A program made the translations under genes and the position numbers. Below the pieces are notes generated by a model. That model searched no databases. It was not told the DNA's origin and saw only the letters and a list, made by a program, of their open reading frames with translations. Positions 37,341-45,831 of a stretch of 64,000 nucleotides of DNA are shown piece by piece. The DNA comes from Companilactobacillus crustorum JCM 15951 (lineage in GTDB: Bacteria > Bacillota > Bacilli > Lactobacillales > Lactobacillaceae), in NCBI RefSeq assembly GCF_001434585.1, contig NZ_AZDB01000004.1, positions 42,364 to 106,363 of the forward strand, given 5' to 3'. Within the stretch, counting starts at the first letter, position 1; the number at the start of each line of letters is the position of its first letter.

Positions 37341-39293
37341 ATGAAAAAAATCGTAACGGGCATTGTGGCTCACGTCGATGCTGGCAAAACCACATTATCA
37401 GAAGCTTTGCTTTATCGGGCTGGCGAATTAAGAGAATTAGGTCGAGTAGATAAGGGCAATGCCTTTTTAGATCCTGATGCATTAGAGAAAAAACGAGGCA
37501 TTACGATTTTTTCTCATCAAGCTAATTTGCAATTCAATGATTTAGACTTAACACTTTTGGACACTCCAGGACACGTTGATTTTGCTTCACAGACTGAACA
37601 AGTCATGGATGTTTTGGATTATGCGATCTTGGTTATTTCAGCAATCGATGGGGTCCAAGGTTATACAAGAACGCTTTGGCGTTTATTGAAACGCTATCAA
37701 GTTCCTACGTTCATTTTTGTCAATAAAATGGACGCAAATGGAGTTGATCAGGCAAAAGTTATTGAACAGATCCAATCAATTTTATCACCTGGCTGTATTG
37801 CCTTTGATAACGAAAAAATATCTGCAGGGTCATATGAAGAGATAGCAATGCAAAACGATGAAGTTTTAGAAAATTTTTTAGATACTGGTAAATTGGCTGA
37901 TAATGTTATTCGTAAAATGATTAAAGAGCGTCAAATATTTCCTTGTTATTTTGGATCGGCTTTAAAAGTTTCAGGAATCGACGATTTTTTAGCAGGATTT
38001 TCTAAATGGACCCAAGAAAATGAATATGAAACTGAATTTGGGGCCAAAGTTTTTAAAATATCTCATGACGAAAATAATGAAAGATTAACGTGGCTTCGAG
38101 TAACTAACGGAACTTTACCCAATAAAAAAATTTTAATTAAAGATCAAAAGGCTAATCAATTGCGAATCTATGATGGTTCTAAATATGAATTGCGCCAAAA
38201 AGTTTCTTCAGGCGGAGTTTGTGCAGTTACTGGTTTGATTGATACATATCCAGGACAAGGATTGGGTAATCAAACTGATTCAGCCGATCCAACTTTACAA
38301 CCAATCTTGAATTATGCGGTTGATCCTAAGAAAAATGATATTCATACTTGTCTAACTGCTTTACGACAATTGGAAGATGAAGATCCGCAATTACATGTTT
38401 CGTGGTCCAATCACTTAGAAGAAATTCGAATACAGATTATGGGAGAGGTTCAATTAGAGGTTATTCAGCAACTTTTGCTACAAAGATTTAATTTAGATGT
38501 AGCTTTTGGAAAGGGAAGTATCCTTTATAAGGAAACAATTACTCAAAAAGTTGAAGGAGTTGGTCACTTTGAACCTTTACGACATTATTCAGAAGTACAT
38601 TTGTTGTTAGAACCAGCTTTGGCTAATAGTGGTTTAACCTTTGAGGCTGATTGTAACTTGGATATTCTTGCAAGCAATTGGCAGCATCAAGTTTTGAGCA
38701 ACTTAGGATCAAAAGAACATTTAGGCGTTTTGATTGGCGCTCCTATAACTGATATGAAAATCAGCTTAATTGGTGGAAAGGCAAGCAATGTTCATTCAGT
38801 CGGAGGAGATTTTCGAGAAGCAACCTGGCGAGCAGTTCGACAAGGTTTAATGATGCTGAAAAAAATACAAGCCTGCCAGTTATTAGAACCTTGGTATCGT
38901 TTTCGCTTGGAATTGACACAAGATCAAGTGGGGCGTGCTATGAATGATGTGCAACAGATGCACGGAAGTTTTGAAACACCTGAAGTAGTTAATACTTCTG
39001 AAGGCGAATTGACTACATTGACTGGAACAGCACCAGTTTCAGAAATGCAAGGCTACGCACAAGAAGTTAACGCCTATACTCATGGTCAGGGTCATTTGGA
39101 ATGTATTGTGGATGGCTATCGCCCTTGTCATAATGCAAAAAAAATTATTGAGAAGACTAATTATGATCCTGTTTCTGACTTAAAAAATACGCCGGATTCA
39201 GTTTTCTGTGCTCATGGCGCAGGTTATCCGGTAGCGTGGAATCAAGTACCTCAGATGGCACATGTACCTTATCGTTATCCAATAGAAAAATAA
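37341..39293 (+). CDS. Tet(M)/Tet(O)-type ribosome-protection-like translational GTPase
   Basis: Five-domain EF-G-like GTPase of 650 aa, the size of ribosomal protection proteins. G motifs: [25 protein letters not shown] and NKMDANG. The C-terminal part contains QVGRAMNDVQQMHG and PDSVFCAHGAGYPVAWNQV, the latter typical of a broad chromosomal TetM-like clade rather than the classical mobile Tet(M). ATG 37341 is seven bases after AAGGGG; an in-frame TTG at 37323 is upstream of that site. It stands alone, without Tn916-type neighbours. Tetracycline resistance cannot be inferred from family membership; a housekeeping role on the ribosome is equally possible. Confidence 0.8.
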   Translation: MKKIVTGIVAHVDAGKTTLSEALLYRAGELRELGRVDKGNAFLDPDALEKKRGITIFSHQANLQFNDLDLTLLDTPGHVDFASQTEQVMDVLDYAILVISAIDGVQGYTRTLWRLLKRYQVPTFIFVNKMDANGVDQAKVIEQIQSILSPGCIAFDNEKISAGSYEEIAMQNDEVLENFLDTGKLADNVIRKMIKERQIFPCYFGSALKVSGIDDFLAGFSKWTQENEYETEFGAKVFKISHDENNERLTWLRVTNGTLPNKKILIKDQKANQLRIYDGSKYELRQKVSSGGVCAVTGLIDTYPGQGLGNQTDSADPTLQPILNYAVDPKKNDIHTCLTALRQLEDEDPQLHVSWSNHLEEIRIQIMGEVQLEVIQQLLLQRFNLDVAFGKGSILYKETITQKVEGVGHFEPLRHYSEVHLLLEPALANSGLTFEADCNLDILASNWQHQVLSNLGSKEHLGVLIGAPITDMKISLIGGKASNVHSVGGDFREATWRAVRQGLMMLKKIQACQLLEPWYRFRLELTQDQVGRAMNDVQQMHGSFETPEVVNTSEGELTTLTGTAPVSEMQGYAQEVNAYTHGQGHLECIVDGYRPCHNAKKIIEKTNYDPVSDLKNTPDSVFCAHGAGYPVAWNQVPQMAHVPYRYPIEK

Positions 39294-39348
39294 TCAGTTA
39301 CTTATAATAGTAGAAAAATTTTTTTATAATCCTGTTGAGAGGTATGTT

Positions 39349-40143
39349 ATGGAAAAAATAATTATATATATGGTAATAATTATTTCTTCAAATACCATCG
39401 GAGCTATTTCGGGGATGGGGGGAGGCGTCATAATAAAACCAATTTTGGATGCTTTTAGCACTGACCCGTTAGTGGCTATAAATTTTTATTCAAGTTTTGC
39501 TGTTTTTATTATGTCGATAGTTTCTACCTTAAAAAATACTAAGGGAAATAATGTGAAAATCAGCTGGACAGAAATACTCTATCTTTCAGGTGGATCGCTT
39601 TTTGGTGGCAAGCTGGGAGATTGGCTATTTATGTTTTTAAAAGCGGAATTAAAAAACGATGCAGCCGTCAATTTAATTCAAATAGTTATTGTCATCCTTA
39701 GTTTGTTATTGGCATTGATATATTCCCAAAATAGCGGTTGGGTATTTTCAAAACAGACGAAAACAAGTTTATTTTTGTTAAGTGGAGTATTTCTAGGAAC
39801 ACTATCAACTTTTTTAGGTATTGGCGGTGGACCAATAAATGTAGCTTTATTGATTTTTGTCTTTAACTTTGATGCTAAAAAGGCAGCTATTTATTCTATT
39901 GCCTCAATATTCTTTTCTCAATTCATGAAATTAGTTTCTTTGGTTCCCTCGATTCATAAATTGCCAATTGATCTTCATTTATTGCCCTTTATTTTGATTT
40001 CGGCGTTGATAGGTGGATATTTAGGATCAACTATCAGTAGTAGAGTCTCCAATAAATTTGTACTGTGGCTTTATAAATTAGTAGTTGTTTTTGTAATTGG
40101 TTTAAATGTTTATAATGGAGTAATGATAATTGGACGGTTATAA
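39349..40143 (+). CDS. TauE/SafE family membrane transporter
   Basis: Second TauE/SafE-type protein in the window, 264 aa with about eight hydrophobic helices. The family repeat is clear: SGMGGGVIIKPILDAF in the first half and LSTFLGIGGGPINVALLIF in the second, each with the Gly-rich turn. It is distant from the 33724 paralogue, which lacks the GMGGG form. Start ATG follows GAGAGGTATGTT. No co-directional partner gene is close, so substrate is unknown; sulfur or carboxylate anions are typical for the family. Confidence 0.85.
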   Translation: MEKIIIYMVIIISSNTIGAISGMGGGVIIKPILDAFSTDPLVAINFYSSFAVFIMSIVSTLKNTKGNNVKISWTEILYLSGGSLFGGKLGDWLFMFLKAELKNDAAVNLIQIVIVILSLLLALIYSQNSGWVFSKQTKTSLFLLSGVFLGTLSTFLGIGGGPINVALLIFVFNFDAKKAAIYSIASIFFSQFMKLVSLVPSIHKLPIDLHLLPFILISALIGGYLGSTISSRVSNKFVLWLYKLVVVFVIGLNVYNGVMIIGRL

Positions 40144-40174
40144 AATTAAGTAATATTGTGGGATTACAACAAAT

Positions 40175-40213
40175 AAGCACTAATGACCATTGTGAAGAAG
40201 GCCATTAGTGTTT
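40175..40213. terminator. bidirectional terminator between convergent genes
   Basis: AAGCACTAATGACC pairs with GGCCATTAGTGTTT; flanking A and T residues suit termination of both the exporter (plus) and the 96 aa gene (minus). Confidence 0.7.
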
Positions 40214-40256
40214 ATATTAATTTTGCAGAAGCTTTTTTAGTAAATTCAATAATAAT

Positions 40257-40547
40257 TTACAATGAATTATTAATGGAGTACTCATTGCCAGCTTGATTTA
40301 ACATTTCTTGCCAAGAGGTAAAGATAGTTGATTGTTGAACTTTTTGATCCCAATTATTAATAGATAAATTTTCCAACGTTGCTTGACTAGTTACTCCTAA
40401 GCTTTCTAGAAACTCTTCAATACTGAAAAATTGGGTATTCTTCTCCATAAATTGATTGGAAAAATAATGTGTAAATTGAATTTGCTTGAGATTAGTTCTA
40501 ATTTGACACTCTTGTTCAATAAGTTCCAGTCGACGATTGGCTTGCAT
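40257..40547 (-). CDS. uncharacterised 96 aa protein
   Basis: Soluble, mostly helical small protein with no recognised domain, signal peptide or membrane segment. The start ATG is preceded on the minus strand by TTTTAGGGGAATAGTTATT, a good ribosome binding site, and the gene has a terminator downstream, which supports it as real. It is divergent from the UspA gene with about 140 bases between the starts, so they may share a control region. Function unknown. Confidence 0.7.
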   Translation of the reverse strand: MQANRRLELIEQECQIRTNLKQIQFTHYFSNQFMEKNTQFFSIEEFLESLGVTSQATLENLSINNWDQKVQQSTIFTSWQEMLNQAGNEYSINNSL

Positions 40548-40687
40548 AATAACTATTCCCCTAAAAGTTATTTATTATCCATTTTCAGTATAACAAATAT
40601 AAGGATGTTTAATTAGCTAATAAGTAACATAATTTACATTAAATTGGTAAAATTTAGTTATAAGTATAAGCAAGGGGGTATTAGCTT

Positions 40688-41113
40688 ATGTATAAAAAAA
40701 TTCTTGTAGCAATCGATGGTAGTCAAAGTGCCTATAATGCTTTAAATTCGGCAATTGATTTAGCTAAACAGTTTGGATCAGAACTATATTTAGTATCGGT
40801 AGTCAATACAGCAAATTTGCCAATGAATGTTGGCGTTTCTTACGCACCTGGGTTAACTAAGGATTTGCAGGAAAGTGCTAAAAAAGATTTGAAAAAGGCT
40901 GTCGATTTAGTAAAAGAAAAAGGATTAACTTACCAAGTTCAACTGTTAGATGGTGAACCAAGAGAACAATTGACTAGATTCCCTAAGGAAAACGATATTG
41001 ATTTGATTGTAATGGGTAAGACAGGTACAAGTGCTTTTACTCGAGTTTTTGTCGGTTCAGTAACACGTTATGTTTCTGAGCACAGTGATATTAATATCTT
41101 AATCGTAGTTTAA
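40688..41113 (+). CDS. universal stress protein UspA family
   Basis: A 141 aa single-domain Usp. It begins YKKILVAIDGSQSAYNAL and has the ATP-binding pattern G-x2-G-x9-G-S in VMGKTGTSAFTRVFVGSVTRYV near the C-terminus, so nucleotide binding is likely. Such proteins help survival under starvation or acid stress in lactobacilli. Start ATG follows AAGGGGGTATTAGCTT. A strong bidirectional terminator follows, so it is monocistronic. Confidence 0.93.
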   Translation: MYKKILVAIDGSQSAYNALNSAIDLAKQFGSELYLVSVVNTANLPMNVGVSYAPGLTKDLQESAKKDLKKAVDLVKEKGLTYQVQLLDGEPREQLTRFPKENDIDLIVMGKTGTSAFTRVFVGSVTRYVSEHSDINILIVV

Positions 41114-41123
41114 ATTGAGTATA

Positions 41124-41172
41124 AAAAAGATCAGTACATGACTTTTAAAAGTCATCGTACTGATCTTTTTTT
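41124..41172. terminator. bidirectional terminator between usp and the PgpA-like gene
   Basis: AAAAAGATCAGTAC..GACTT pairs with AAGTC..GTACTGATCTTTTT, a stem of more than 20 bp with A and T tracts on either side. It serves the two convergent genes. Confidence 0.92.
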
Positions 41173-41184
41173 ATTGATTGCAAG

Positions 41185-41709
41185 TTAGTTTTCTTTAGCT
41201 AAAAGTCGTTTAACTTCACGTTCATTGTGAGCTAGCCATCCACAAGCGGCAGCAGCTATTGCTCCTACTAGATCATCCAAAAAGACATTTATTTTACCAG
41301 TTGATTTGTCATTTAGCTTACCTAAGATACCGTGTTTTAATTTATCGACATAACCATAGTTGGTAACAGAAACGGAACCATAGAGACTGGCTAAAGTAAT
41401 GGCCAGATTTTCATCAATACCATAAGTTGATTCATCTGTCTTCATAATTCTTTGCATTGGAGCCGACAATAAATTCTTTTCAGCCAAAACATCTAATTCG
41501 ATTCCGGTCATGATAGCGTTTTGAGCCTCACGTTTATGGAGAACCTTGTTGATGGCATATATTGAAACTTCTTCATCTAACCCGGGAACATAGTCCTTTT
41601 CCAAGAAAATAACAATTTCTGCAATGTCTTTTAACTCAACACCACGATTCTTTAAATTTCTAATAATGTGATCATAATATTGTTTGTCTTGTTCTTCATA
41701 TGAAACCAA
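41185..41709 (-). CDS. phosphatidylglycerophosphatase A-like protein (YutG family)
   Basis: 174 aa protein of the PgpA/YutG family. Family blocks seen are KREAQNAIMTGIELD, ESTYGIDENLAITLASLYGS, NYGYVDKLKHGILGKLND and FLDDLVGAIAAAACGWLAH. Gram-positive members lack the membrane helices of the E. coli enzyme and are assigned to phosphatidylglycerol phosphate dephosphorylation. Start is TTG 41709, eight bases after AGGAAG on the minus strand. It follows the HD hydrolase gene by 22 bases on the same strand and is probably co-transcribed with it. Confidence 0.87.
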   Translation of the reverse strand: MVSYEEQDKQYYDHIIRNLKNRGVELKDIAEIVIFLEKDYVPGLDEEVSIYAINKVLHKREAQNAIMTGIELDVLAEKNLLSAPMQRIMKTDESTYGIDENLAITLASLYGSVSVTNYGYVDKLKHGILGKLNDKSTGKINVFLDDLVGAIAAAACGWLAHNEREVKRLLAKEN

Positions 41710-41731
41710 AATAATTGCTTCCTTTCAAAGT

Positions 41732-42388
41732 TTATCTATTAATATCCCATTCGTTTTTAAATTCATCAAGAAAATTGATCATATACTGCTGACGCCCTGC
41801 AGCAATTTTTTTAGCGGTAGGAGTATTCATCATAGCAGCCAATTTCAATAATTTTTCATAAAAATGATTGATGATTGTTTCATTTTTAAGATTTCTATAT
41901 TCAGATTTATTCATATTTTGACGAGGTTTAATATTGGTGTCATAAATAGTTTCTGAATGAGCGCCACCATAATAAATTGCCCTTGTAATTCCAATAGCGC
42001 CAATGGCATCTAGTCGATCAGCATCCTGAACTATTTGACCAGCTAATGGCAATTCAGGGGGATTATTACTGAGCGATTTGCTAAAGGATAAATTATGTGT
42101 GATGAAAATAACTTCAGATATCTGTTCGGTAGTAAAATCAATTTCTTTTAAGAAATCTTTGATTTCAAGTTCCAATGCAGCGGGGTCAGCTACTAATTTG
42201 TCATCTGCGACATCATGTAAATAGGCAGCAGCCAAAGTTATTAAAGGATCAGCAGATTCAGTCGTTAAAATTTTTTTAGCTGTTTTAACAACTCTTTCAA
42301 TATGATCAAAATTATGACCAGTAGCGTCCGTTCTCATTTTTTGATATGAATAGTCTTTAATAGCAGACAATTGTTCCTCGTAAGTCAT
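41732..42388 (-). CDS. HD-domain phosphohydrolase
   Basis: A 218 aa metal-dependent HD-domain hydrolase. The H...HD...D pattern is visible: GHNFDHIERVV (His25/His29), AAAYLHDVADDK with the HD pair (about 58-59) and VQDADRLDAIGAIGITRA with the final Asp. It resembles the YedJ/YpgQ group of small nucleotide or phosphoester hydrolases; substrate unknown. The start ATG 42388 follows GAAGGATTTGATTTT; the frame is open further upstream to 42421, but no ribosome binding site supports that. Divergent from the peroxiredoxin gene. Confidence 0.87.
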   Translation of the reverse strand: MTYEEQLSAIKDYSYQKMRTDATGHNFDHIERVVKTAKKILTTESADPLITLAAAYLHDVADDKLVADPAALELEIKDFLKEIDFTTEQISEVIFITHNLSFSKSLSNNPPELPLAGQIVQDADRLDAIGAIGITRAIYYGGAHSETIYDTNIKPRQNMNKSEYRNLKNETIINHFYEKLLKLAAMMNTPTAKKIAAGRQQYMINFLDEFKNEWDINR

Positions 42389-42476
42389 AAAATCAAATCC
42401 TTCGCAATATAATAAATACATTGTGTCACAAATTGCTGATAATTTAAAATCAAACTCTTTATGAATGAGTATTCTA

Positions 42477-42505
42477 TTGGAATTATAGAAAAAATGAGAT
42501 ACAAT
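42477..42505 (+). promoter_or_regulatory. sigma-A promoter of the peroxiredoxin gene
   Basis: TTGGAA (42477-42482), 17-base spacer, TACAAT (42500-42505); 30 bases before the start codon. No clear PerR box is seen around it. Confidence 0.7.
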
Positions 42506-42534
42506 TAAAATATAACTTAGGGAGGCCTAATAAG

Positions 42535-43098
42535 ATGAACTATATTAATAAAGAAATACCAGATTTCAATGTTAATGCATATCAAAAAGGCGAATTAAAG
42601 ACGGTTAGCAAGAATGACTTACTAGGTAAGTGGTCTATACTTTTCTTTTATCCAGCTGATTTCTCGTTTGTTTGTCCAACTGAGTTGAGTGACTTGGAAG
42701 ATGCTTATGATGATTTTAAGGCTGCTAACGCAGAGATTTATTCAGTTTCAGTTGATAGCCAGTTTGCTCATATGTCTTGGGCACAAACTACTAAGACAAT
42801 TGGTAAAGTAGAGTATCCGATGTTATCCGATCAAAAGCATCAATTAACTGATTTCTTTAATATTTTGGATGAAGAAAGCGGCCAAGCCTATCGAGGGGTC
42901 TTTATTATTGATCCTGAAGGAATTATTAAGTCTTATACTATTAATGCTATGGGGATCGGCCGTAATGCTCAGGAAATTTTGAGAACTTTACAAGCTGCTC
43001 AATTTGTTGAGGAGAATGGCGACGACGTTTGTCCTGCTAACTGGCATCCTGGTGAAAAAACTATAAAACCTAGTGGTAAATTAGTTGGTAAAATTTAA
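42535..43098 (+). CDS. ahpC: AhpC-type 2-Cys peroxiredoxin
   Basis: Reduces hydrogen peroxide and organic hydroperoxides. The 187 aa length and the motifs fit AhpC: peroxidatic Cys47 in FSFVCPTELSDLEDAY, and resolving Cys166 in DDVCPANWHPGEKT. The start ATG follows AGGGAGGCCTAATAAG. The usual reductase partner AhpF is not adjacent; downstream lies the pnuC leader. The reductant could be thioredoxin or an AhpF encoded elsewhere. A 411-base gap follows before pnuC. Confidence 0.95.
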   Translation: MNYINKEIPDFNVNAYQKGELKTVSKNDLLGKWSILFFYPADFSFVCPTELSDLEDAYDDFKAANAEIYSVSVDSQFAHMSWAQTTKTIGKVEYPMLSDQKHQLTDFFNILDEESGQAYRGVFIIDPEGIIKSYTINAMGIGRNAQEILRTLQAAQFVEENGDDVCPANWHPGEKTIKPSGKLVGKI

Positions 43099-43205
43099 TA
43101 ATAATAATTAAGGAACTTATAATAGTCTTTCTATGTTTATTGATGAGGATAAAGATTCATCTCTAAATATGGAAGGATTTTTTAGTTTTACCCTGATATG
43201 ATGAT

Positions 43206-43234
43206 TTGTTAAAAAAGTTCTTGTTCGTTATAAC
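43206..43234 (+). promoter_or_regulatory. candidate promoter of pnuC
   Basis: TTGTTA (43206-43211), 17-base spacer, TATAAC (43229-43234). It would start a leader of about 270 bases. The 43099-43205 part of the gap shows no feature. Confidence 0.45.
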
Positions 43235-43509
43235 AATATATAGTAATTACAAAAGAAAAAAATCTATATATTGTATCAAATGATAAATTACCCATATAGC
43301 AGGCAAGTAAAGCGCTTTACACCGATATGCTGTCCGTATGATTGAAATTGTCATTACCAAAATTAATCGAATTGGTGGTATGATTTTAGCTGTCGGTTAA
43401 ATTGATATTTTTCATAAATTCAATTTGAGGGATAAATAAATTACGGTTGATTCAAAATATAATTACCACAATATATATTTTGTTTTTGATCTAAGAGGAG
43501 AAGATTCAA
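43233..43509 (+). promoter_or_regulatory. long structured 5' leader of pnuC, candidate riboswitch
   Basis: Several hairpins are visible: ACAATATATAG/CTATATATTGT (43233-43243 with 43264-43274); the 14-base palindrome GTAAAGCGCTTTAC (about 43307-43320); TACCA..AATT/AATT..TGGTA (about 43355-43380); AAATTGA/TCAATTT (about 43399-43427); and CAAAATATA/TATATTTTG just before the ribosome binding site. The hexamer GCTGTC occurs twice (43329 and 43389). NAD+-sensing and other riboswitches are known upstream of pnuC in Lactobacillales, so a ligand-responsive leader is plausible. The class is not established from sequence alone. Confidence 0.5.
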
Positions 43510-44259
43510 ATGAGTATTTTTAATCCAAAATGGTATGTTGAACAGATGAAACATTGGAGTTTCAGAAGTTACATGCTATTGATGTTTGGTTTGGGAGCAA
43601 TTACAGCATCAACTTTGTCACATTCAATTACCGGTATTGCAATCTGGACATGGTTAGCTGGTACTTTAGGTTTTACATGTACTGTAGCTATTACAAATGC
43701 TAAGCCATTAAATGGTGTTTTGGGATTGGTTTCCGCACTTATTTATATTTATGTTGCTATCAATGCTAAGAACTTCTCAGATGTTGTTCTTCAATTAAGT
43801 TACATTGTTTTACTAGATATTCCTGTTTTAATCAGTCCACAATGGGCTAAAGATGCCGAAAAGCATATCCATGGTTTGACAGGTGTTAAGTGGCTTTTGA
43901 CAGCTGTATTCTTTTTTGTAGCATGGGGACTACTTTATTTAATGGATACACATCTATTCATCAGTCCACGTCCAGTTATTGATTCAGTTTCTGCAGCTAT
44001 TGGATTTACCGGCGCTCTTCTATGTACATTGCGTTTCCGTGAACAATATTATTTCTGGACTGTTCAAGGCGTTATGTCAATTATTCTTTGGGGCGTTACA
44101 GCTACACAAGGTGATGCCAGTCCAGTATTATTCCTAACATACATTATGTACTTTATGAACGATATGATTGCATTCTTTGATTCACATATTCACTGGTTCC
44201 ATAAAGATGCTACTGAAAATCGTATTCGTGATGAGAAATTGTCACAAGAACAAGCTTAA
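43510..44259 (+). CDS. pnuC: nicotinamide riboside transporter PnuC
   Basis: Membrane transporter for nicotinamide riboside, feeding NAD synthesis. The 249 aa protein has about seven to eight hydrophobic helices. PnuC family features seen are the N-terminal WTWLAGTLGFTCTVAITNAKP and the late LRFREQYYFWTVQGVMSIILW segment with conserved aromatic and Gln residues. Start ATG follows AAGAGGAGAAGATTCAA. A long structured leader precedes it, which suggests control at the RNA level by NAD status. It is apparently monocistronic. Confidence 0.93.
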   Translation: MSIFNPKWYVEQMKHWSFRSYMLLMFGLGAITASTLSHSITGIAIWTWLAGTLGFTCTVAITNAKPLNGVLGLVSALIYIYVAINAKNFSDVVLQLSYIVLLDIPVLISPQWAKDAEKHIHGLTGVKWLLTAVFFFVAWGLLYLMDTHLFISPRPVIDSVSAAIGFTGALLCTLRFREQYYFWTVQGVMSIILWGVTATQGDASPVLFLTYIMYFMNDMIAFFDSHIHWFHKDATENRIRDEKLSQEQA

Positions 44260-44338
44260 TTTATTTAGTTGCAATTGATTTGCCAATTAGCTTATGATTA
44301 TTGTCTAAAGATAATAGTAATTTTAAGTAGGGTAGATT

Positions 44339-45253
44339 ATGAAATTGAAAAAGTATCTTAAAGTAATTCTTTTAGTTGTGGTAGGAGTGGCCTTAATAGG
44401 CGATATAGCGGCTGGGGGCTATATGTTTAATTATGCTTTCAGCAAGAGTGGTTATAGCAGTCAAACTAAGGGCCATATGAGTAAGAATGATAAGTGGTTC
44501 GTTGATCAAAAACAAACGACTTGGGAACAGACTACCAAAGATCATCTTAAACTGAAGGCACGTTATTTACCAGCTACTCATAAGACCAATAAAACGGTCG
44601 TTGTAGTGCATGGTTATGGAAGTGCTAGTAAGTACATGGGTTCCTATGTCAAGATGTTTCATAACGCTGGCTATAACGTTCTAGCTCCAGATAATCGTTC
44701 CTTTGGAATGAGTCAAGGAAAGTATGCTGGGTATGGTTGGAAAGATCGAACGGATTTATTAAACTGGATTAAATTAGTCAATCGAAGGATTGGTTCGAAT
44801 TCACAAATTGGACTGTTCGGCGTCAGCATGGGGGCTGCCACCGTTATGTATACGTTAGGTGAACAACCTAAGAATGTCCGATTTGCAATTGAGGATTGTG
44901 GTTATTCGACCATTTCTGGAGAATTAGATTATCAGTTAAAAGAAATGTTTGGTTTGCCAAGTTTTCCTATTGTACCAACGGCTAGTTTGTACGCTGATGT
45001 ATTAGCTGGTTATAATTTTTATCAGGCTAGCACTAAGGAGACTTTGAAGAAGAGTAAAGTACCGCTTTATGTAATTCATGGTTCCAAAGATACATTTGTG
45101 CCCACAAAGAACGCTTATAAAAATTATAATTATGCTCAAGGACCTAAGAAATTATGGATAGTCCAGGGTGCAGGTCATGCTGAATCAATGAAAGTCGCTG
45201 GGAACAAGTACGCTGATAATACTATTAACTTTGCTAAAGAATATTTTAAATAA
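44339..45253 (+). CDS. membrane-anchored alpha/beta hydrolase
   Basis: A 304 aa alpha/beta hydrolase with an uncleaved N-terminal signal-anchor (about 6-28), so the catalytic domain is extracellular. The oxyanion strand is VVVVHGYGSASKYMG, the nucleophile elbow is GVSMG (Ser163), the acid is Asp251 in HGSKDTFVP and the base is His280 in QGAGHAES. It resembles the BAAT/dienelactone hydrolase group of lactobacillus esterases. Substrate unknown. The start ATG follows AAGTAGGGTAGATT. A hairpin terminator lies 30 bases downstream. Confidence 0.88.
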   Translation: MKLKKYLKVILLVVVGVALIGDIAAGGYMFNYAFSKSGYSSQTKGHMSKNDKWFVDQKQTTWEQTTKDHLKLKARYLPATHKTNKTVVVVHGYGSASKYMGSYVKMFHNAGYNVLAPDNRSFGMSQGKYAGYGWKDRTDLLNWIKLVNRRIGSNSQIGLFGVSMGAATVMYTLGEQPKNVRFAIEDCGYSTISGELDYQLKEMFGLPSFPIVPTASLYADVLAGYNFYQASTKETLKKSKVPLYVIHGSKDTFVPTKNAYKNYNYAQGPKKLWIVQGAGHAESMKVAGNKYADNTINFAKEYFK

Positions 45254-45284
45254 TATAGTTCTTCATTTTAAATACTAAAAACAG

Positions 45285-45328
45285 AAACAGCCAATGACTT
45301 TTTATATTATAGTCATTGGCTGTTTTTT
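45285..45328 (+). terminator. terminator after the alpha/beta hydrolase
   Basis: GAAACAGCCAATGACT pairs with AGTCATTGGCTGTTTT, followed by TTTTTT. The core AATGACT/AGTCATT and the loop resemble the hairpin at 32577-32620. It may also end the convergent YxeA-like gene. Confidence 0.9.
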
Positions 45329-45331
45329 CAT

Positions 45332-45703
45332 TTATTTTAGGATTTGTTCTAAGGATTTTCGTGGCACATTAGTTTTCTCTACTTTTTGCCACGATATAAC
45401 CTGTTGATGTTTGTCATTATAGGTAACTTTTAGGTAGTTGTTAGCTTTAATTGGACGCCCTAGGGTACTATTAAATTTGAGTAATTTTTCATTGCCATTT
45501 TTATCATAGGATTTTTGATTGTAATAGTATTCACGGTAGTCGTTGCCCGAATCATCTTTTTCAATAATTTCTTTATAGGAATTACCTACAAAAGTATAGT
45601 AGTCATCGCCAGAATAATTAGGAACGTACCAGAATTCGTAACCAAACAATGGTATTAATAAAATAATAATTATTATAAAGCTTACCCAAATTTTTTTACC
45701 CAT
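45332..45703 (-). CDS. YxeA family small secreted/membrane protein
   Basis: A 123 aa protein with an N-terminal hydrophobic segment (about 4-22) that may be a signal peptide or anchor, followed by a domain with the YxeA (DUF1093) pattern: YYTFVG near the start of the mature part, DYREYYYNQKSYDKNG, and AnNYLKVTYND with V-P near the end. The start ATG 45703 is five bases after GGAGGG on the minus strand; an ATG at 45715 overlaps that ribosome binding site. Function of the family is unknown. Confidence 0.8.
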   Translation of the reverse strand: MGKKIWVSFIIIIILLIPLFGYEFWYVPNYSGDDYYTFVGNSYKEIIEKDDSGNDYREYYYNQKSYDKNGNEKLLKFNSTLGRPIKANNYLKVTYNDKHQQVISWQKVEKTNVPRKSLEQILK

Positions 45704-45831
45704 ATTGCCCTCCATAGTTCACTTGGAAATAATAGCATAGAGCGAGGAGCTTTTGTCCTAACGGTTTTGTAAGGTTTGTAAGTAGGTAAGCTGAAAAGGG
45801 TCTGGATCAATCTATTGATAAGTTTAAATTG

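Noticed and set aside
43307..43320. Calling the GTAAAGCGCTTTAC palindrome a CcpA cre site
   Set aside because: The outer bases are GT/AC instead of TG/CA and the frame of the consensus does not fit; kept only as an unexplained palindrome.
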